Positions 1 to 5,325 of a stretch of DNA of 5,325 bases are shown here, piece by piece. The translations under genes were made by a program, and so were the position numbers. Each line of letters opens with the position of its first letter. The first letter of the stretch is position 1. Under the pieces are notes generated by a model that saw nothing but the letters and a program-made list of their open reading frames with translations, was not told where the DNA came from and did not search any database. Origin of the DNA: an uncultured Gaiellaceae bacterium (lineage in GTDB: Bacteria > Actinomycetota > Thermoleophilia > Gaiellales > Gaiellaceae); the NCBI GenBank assembly GCA_955652075.1, contig CATPAS010000386.1:1-5325 (forward strand), given 5' to 3'.

Positions 1-1297
<1,297 letters not shown>

Positions 1298-1309
1298 TGC
1301 GGGGCACTA

Positions 1310-1741
1310 GTGGCTGACGAGACTCGAAAGTTCGACCTCTCGCTCGTGACGCCCGACGGCCCTGCGTTCGAGGGCGAGGTGGAGATGATCATCGTCCCCG
1401 GAGCGGCGGGCGAGATCGGCGTTCTGGCACGACATGCGCCGCTGATCGCCACGCTGCAGGCCGGCTCGACCCGTGTCTACCTGAATCGGGAGAGTCACGA
1501 CGTCCGCGAGTTCGCGACCGGCGCAGGCTTCTTCAAGGTCGAGCAGGACCGCGCGATCGCGCTGGTCGACGATGCCGTCCCGGCCAACGAGATCGACGAC
1601 GATCGCGCGAGGGAGCAGTTGGAGACCGCTCAACGCGAGCTCGAACGTGTCGACCGCGGCGAGTCCAACGCCGATCGCTGGCAACTCGAGCAGCGCATCA
1701 AGCACGCCGAGAACCAGCTCGCCGTCTCCGGCCGCAGCTAG
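1310..1741 (+). CDS. atpC: F1Fo ATP synthase subunit epsilon
   Basis: This is the central-stalk epsilon subunit, which couples F1 to the Fo ring and regulates ATP hydrolysis. Its 143 residues are close to the usual family length. Residues 1-88 form the beta-sandwich domain, with the hallmark stretch EGEVEMIIVPG (21-31) followed by GEIGVLARHAPLIATL (34-49). Residues 92-139 form the C-terminal helical hairpin, rich in Glu, Arg and Gln. IDDDRA at 95-100 (bases 1592-1609) matches the I(L)DxxRA motif known from ATP-binding Bacillus epsilon subunits. The GTG at 1310 is the only reasonable start: the frame is closed by the atpD stop at 1295-1297, and GGGG at 1301-1304 is a weak Shine-Dalgarno with 5-base spacing. 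It is translated in the same frame as atpD, probably from the same mRNA. The TAG stop at 1739-1741 overlaps the stop of the convergent sulfotransferase gene. No terminator hairpin is evident after it. Confidence 0.97.
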   Translation: MADETRKFDLSLVTPDGPAFEGEVEMIIVPGAAGEIGVLARHAPLIATLQAGSTRVYLNRESHDVREFATGAGFFKVEQDRAIALVDDAVPANEIDDDRAREQLETAQRELERVDRGESNADRWQLEQRIKHAENQLAVSGRS

Positions 1742-2838
1742 GCCACGAGCTGAGCGGCGCCCGTAAGGCTCAAAAGGGCTGGGTGCACCGGCACGGTGTC
1801 GGTCAGCCGCCCGTAGCCGAGCTGCTCGGCGAGTTGCCCACATTCCTCCTCGACGATCTGCGCCTCGGCGTCGCCGACCTTGTCGCGCCACTCGTCGCCC
1901 TGGAGAGGGAACCACTTGCGGTCCCACGGCAGGGTGGCGAAGGGCATCCGATGGCCCGCGCGCGGGACGAGATCGTCGTCGTATGAGAGCCCGACCGCTT
2001 TGCAGACCGCACGAATGGCTCCGGGCGGGTTCTGCACGAAGTCCTCGAAGCGCAGCGCGAGAAAACGCCCTGTCGGCGGGCCATCTTCCAGTGCGAGCAG
2101 TGTCGAGTTGTTCCAGTGCTGCGCGACGAGGCGCAGCTGTTCCTCGTAGGGAAGGTCTCGACGCCAGGTCGGCGGTTTGCGGCGGACGGCGCGGAAGCAC
2201 ATCGTGTACGGATTCCGCACGACCAGCAGGAAGAACGGCTCGTGCCCCTCGAGTAGCCGGTCGAGGTAGGGGATCTTGATGGTGTACGTGTGCGTCTTGT
2301 CGAGGAAGCGGGCCGCTTGCGGATCATGGGCGTAGACCGCGACGTGCTCCTTGAGGATTCGCTTGAACCGTTCGCTGTCTGCCGGCGTCGCGTCATCGGC
2401 GGTGTTCCTGTATTCCGGCAGCAGCAGGTTCGACGCGTAGACGGAAGCGTGCTCGGTGCCGACGAGCGGGTGATCGAGGTCGTCGCGGTGCGCCGAGCTC
2501 CAGAGGGTCGAGGGGAGACGTCGCATCCGGTTCCGGACGAACCCGAGCTCGTCCGTCGCGACCCAGTAGTCCGAGGTCCCGCTCATGCTCACCACCGAGG
2601 GATGGCGGAGCAGGCAGCGGCCCACGAGGGTCGTTCCGCCCCCCTGCATGCCGAGGACGAAGATCGGCCGGTCGAGCGGGACCTGGTCGACCGAGGAGAG
2701 ATGCCGCCTCAGCGAGCGGCGCCACCGGTCGCGACGCCGCCAGCGCTCCGCCTTCACGACGACCGTCCGGAGGAAGGACCCGCGCGGCCACGGATCGCGG
2801 TTGAAGAGGTATGCAAAGCCTCGGAATCCCGGCGGCAC
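1738..2838 (-). CDS. Sulfotransferase family protein, divergent PAPS loops
   Basis: This is a probable PAPS-dependent sulfotransferase that would move a sulfuryl group from 3'-phosphoadenylyl sulfate to an unknown acceptor. It has 366 residues with no signal peptide or membrane segment, so it is likely cytoplasmic; residues 32-46 are very arginine-rich. The order of motifs fits the family: a P-loop-like 5'-phosphosulfate loop at 58-73 (PIFVLGMQGGGTTLVG), KTHTYTIKIPYL at 181-192 (like the EKTP...IPYL segment), the 3'-phosphate strand FFLLVVRNPY at 202-211 with Arg208, and LRFEDFVQNPPGAIR at 262-276 followed by a VGL turn. Two usual ligands are missing: the basic residue and Ser before GTT are Gly66 and Gly67, and the Ser eight residues after Arg208 is Arg216. 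The start is GTG at 2838. An in-frame TAG at 2850-2848 excludes anything longer, and AGGA sits 7 bases upstream. It is convergent with atpC and divergent from metH, so it is probably transcribed alone. The acceptor cannot be told from sequence. Confidence 0.85.
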   Translation of the reverse strand: MPPGFRGFAYLFNRDPWPRGSFLRTVVVKAERWRRRDRWRRSLRRHLSSVDQVPLDRPIFVLGMQGGGTTLVGRCLLRHPSVVSMSGTSDYWVATDELGFVRNRMRRLPSTLWSSAHRDDLDHPLVGTEHASVYASNLLLPEYRNTADDATPADSERFKRILKEHVAVYAHDPQAARFLDKTHTYTIKIPYLDRLLEGHEPFFLLVVRNPYTMCFRAVRRKPPTWRRDLPYEEQLRLVAQHWNNSTLLALEDGPPTGRFLALRFEDFVQNPPGAIRAVCKAVGLSYDDDLVPRAGHRMPFATLPWDRKWFPLQGDEWRDKVGDAEAQIVEEECGQLAEQLGYGRLTDTVPVHPALLSLTGAAQLVA

Positions 2839-2844
2839 AGACCG

Positions 2845-2873
2845 ATCCTACCGTGTGCGCCTGCTACCCTCAG
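2845..2873 (-). promoter_or_regulatory. Candidate promoter or SD of the sulfotransferase gene
   Basis: On the minus strand TAGGAT (2850-2845) lies 6 bases before the GTG start. It can be read in two ways. As a -10 box (TAnnnT, 4 of 6 consensus) with CTGAGG (2873-2868) as a poor -35 at 17-base spacing, it would start transcription at or next to the GTG and give a leaderless mRNA, a common arrangement in actinobacteria. Alternatively the AGGA inside it is a normally spaced Shine-Dalgarno, and the promoter lies further upstream. Sequence alone does not decide. Confidence 0.35.
2865..2870 (+). promoter_or_regulatory. Weak candidate -10 box for metH
   Basis: TACCCT fits the loose actinobacterial TAnnnT pattern. 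Initiation about 7 bases downstream would put the transcript start near 2876, just where the first leader stem (2876-2882) begins, which is the main argument for it. No convincing -35 lies 16-18 bases upstream. It sits inside the spacing used by the candidate minus-strand promoter, so the two would overlap. Confidence 0.22.
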
Positions 2874-2922
2874 TCGACCCGGAAAGCTTTGAAAGGCAGC
2901 TTGGCGACCGGGTTACCAAACG

Positions 2923-2966
2923 CCTAAAGAGCCCCGCGCGCCGGCCAAGGCGTGGTTCTCTTTAGG
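2923..2966 (+). repeat. Inverted repeat, long hairpin B in the metH leader
   Basis: A perfect 8-base stem (CCTAAAGA / TCTTTAGG) encloses a second 6-base stem (CGCGCC / GGCGTG, one G-U pair) with a six-base GGCCAA loop. No run of T follows it, so it is not an ordinary intrinsic terminator. Its 3' arm core CTTTAG recurs at 2995-3000. Confidence 0.6.
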
Positions 2967-3032
2967 ACGGAAGCACGGGCGAAGCCCGCACTTCCTTTAG
3001 CGGCACCGCAAGCGGCGCCGTAGGGCCGAAAG

Positions 3033-3038
3033 AAGGGA
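3033..3038 (+). promoter_or_regulatory. Ribosome binding site of metH
   Basis: AAGGGA ends 4 bases before the ATG at 3043, at acceptable Shine-Dalgarno spacing. Bases 3028-3035 just upstream and overlapping can pair with 2991-2998, so access to this site may depend on leader folding. Confidence 0.55.
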
Positions 3039-3042
3039 CAGG

Positions 3043-5325
<2,283 letters not shown>

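Larger units (their letters stand above)
2876..3042 (+). promoter_or_regulatory. Structured 5' leader of metH, possible riboswitch
   Basis: This 167-base stretch ahead of metH can form four consecutive hairpins on the plus strand. Stem A: 2877-2882 ACCCGG with 2908-2913 CCGGGT, enclosing AAGCT/AGCTT (2884-2888 with 2898-2902) and a GAAA-containing loop. Stem B: CCTAAAGA 2923-2930 with TCTTTAGG 2959-2966, enclosing CGCGCC/GGCGTG (2937-2942 with 2949-2954). Stem C: GGAAG 2969-2973 with CTTCC 2991-2995, enclosing CGGGC/GCCCG around a GAA loop. Stem D: 3001-3007 region CGGCaCCG with CGGcGCCG to 3020, with a CAAG loop. Alternative pairings exist between B, C and the ribosome binding site. Position in front of metH makes a SAM, SAH, cobalamin or other metabolite sensor plausible, but I cannot match a known consensus, and no B12 box or SAM-I core is visible. 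The structure is read by eye, without energy calculation. Confidence 0.45.

Noticed and set aside
1786..1798. CACCG-GCA-CGGTG hairpin as a terminator for the atp operon
   Set aside because: It has only 5 pairs, no T-run on either strand, and lies within the sulfotransferase coding sequence.
1307..2200. A 297-codon minus-strand frame crossing atpC and the sulfotransferase gene
   Set aside because: It overlaps two recognised genes in other frames and has Arg/Ala-rich composition without any family motif.
2290..2892. A 200-codon plus-strand frame opposite the sulfotransferase gene
   Set aside because: It is a shadow of the sulfotransferase frame, with no domain and an Arg/Pro/Val-rich composition.
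2901..2930. GGGTTACC followed by AAACGCCTAAAG, reminiscent of c-di-GMP-I riboswitch pieces
   Set aside because: The conserved 5' half of that aptamer is absent and the pieces are in the wrong order.
2952..3023. Short leader peptide of 23 codons from GTG 2952 to TAG 3021
   Set aside because: No usable Shine-Dalgarno (AAGG is 1 base away), the start lies inside hairpin B, and there is no run of methionine codons as expected for attenuation.
2876..3042. Cobalamin riboswitch or T-box leader, suggested by metH and by GGCACCGC at 3002-3009
   Set aside because: No B12 box, no T-box antiterminator sequence and no terminator pair; the resemblance is limited to a few bases.

Overview
The window is strongly GC-rich, with third codon positions almost all G or C, and two of its three visible starts are GTG. 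Together with actinobacterial-looking F1-ATPase subunits, this suggests a high-GC actinomycete, possibly of the Thermoleophilia type. That placement is an inference from overall character, not from a marker gene.

Layout: (1) 1-1741, plus strand, is the 3' end of an ATP synthase operon: atpD (F1 beta, missing its N-terminus at the window edge), a 12-base gap, then complete atpC (F1 epsilon). (2) 1738-2838, minus strand, is a complete sulfotransferase-like gene that converges on atpC; the two genes share the palindrome CTAG as their stop codons. (3) 2839-3042 is a 204-base divergent intergenic region. It holds overlapping candidate promoters and a series of hairpins in front of metH, including pairing alternatives that look like a switching leader RNA. 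(4) 3043-5325, plus strand, is metH (cobalamin-dependent methionine synthase), running off the right edge inside its cobalamin-binding domain.

The genes serve unrelated jobs: energy conversion, sulfate-group transfer and methionine/one-carbon metabolism. The sulfotransferase uses PAPS, so sulfur metabolism is a loose theme shared with MetH, but the sequence does not show co-regulation. A 774-codon open frame lies antisense to metH (2962-5286) and is a codon-usage shadow, not a gene.

Most of the window is ordinary housekeeping sequence. The parts most worth a second look are the metH leader, with two copies of CTTTAG competing for one CTAAAG and a segment able to pair over the Shine-Dalgarno; the atypical PAPS-binding loops of the sulfotransferase; the acidic tail of AtpD; the IDxxRA motif in epsilon; and a GGGGTC-A-GACCCC palindrome in the MetH interdomain linker. 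I do not see a clearly new multi-gene system.
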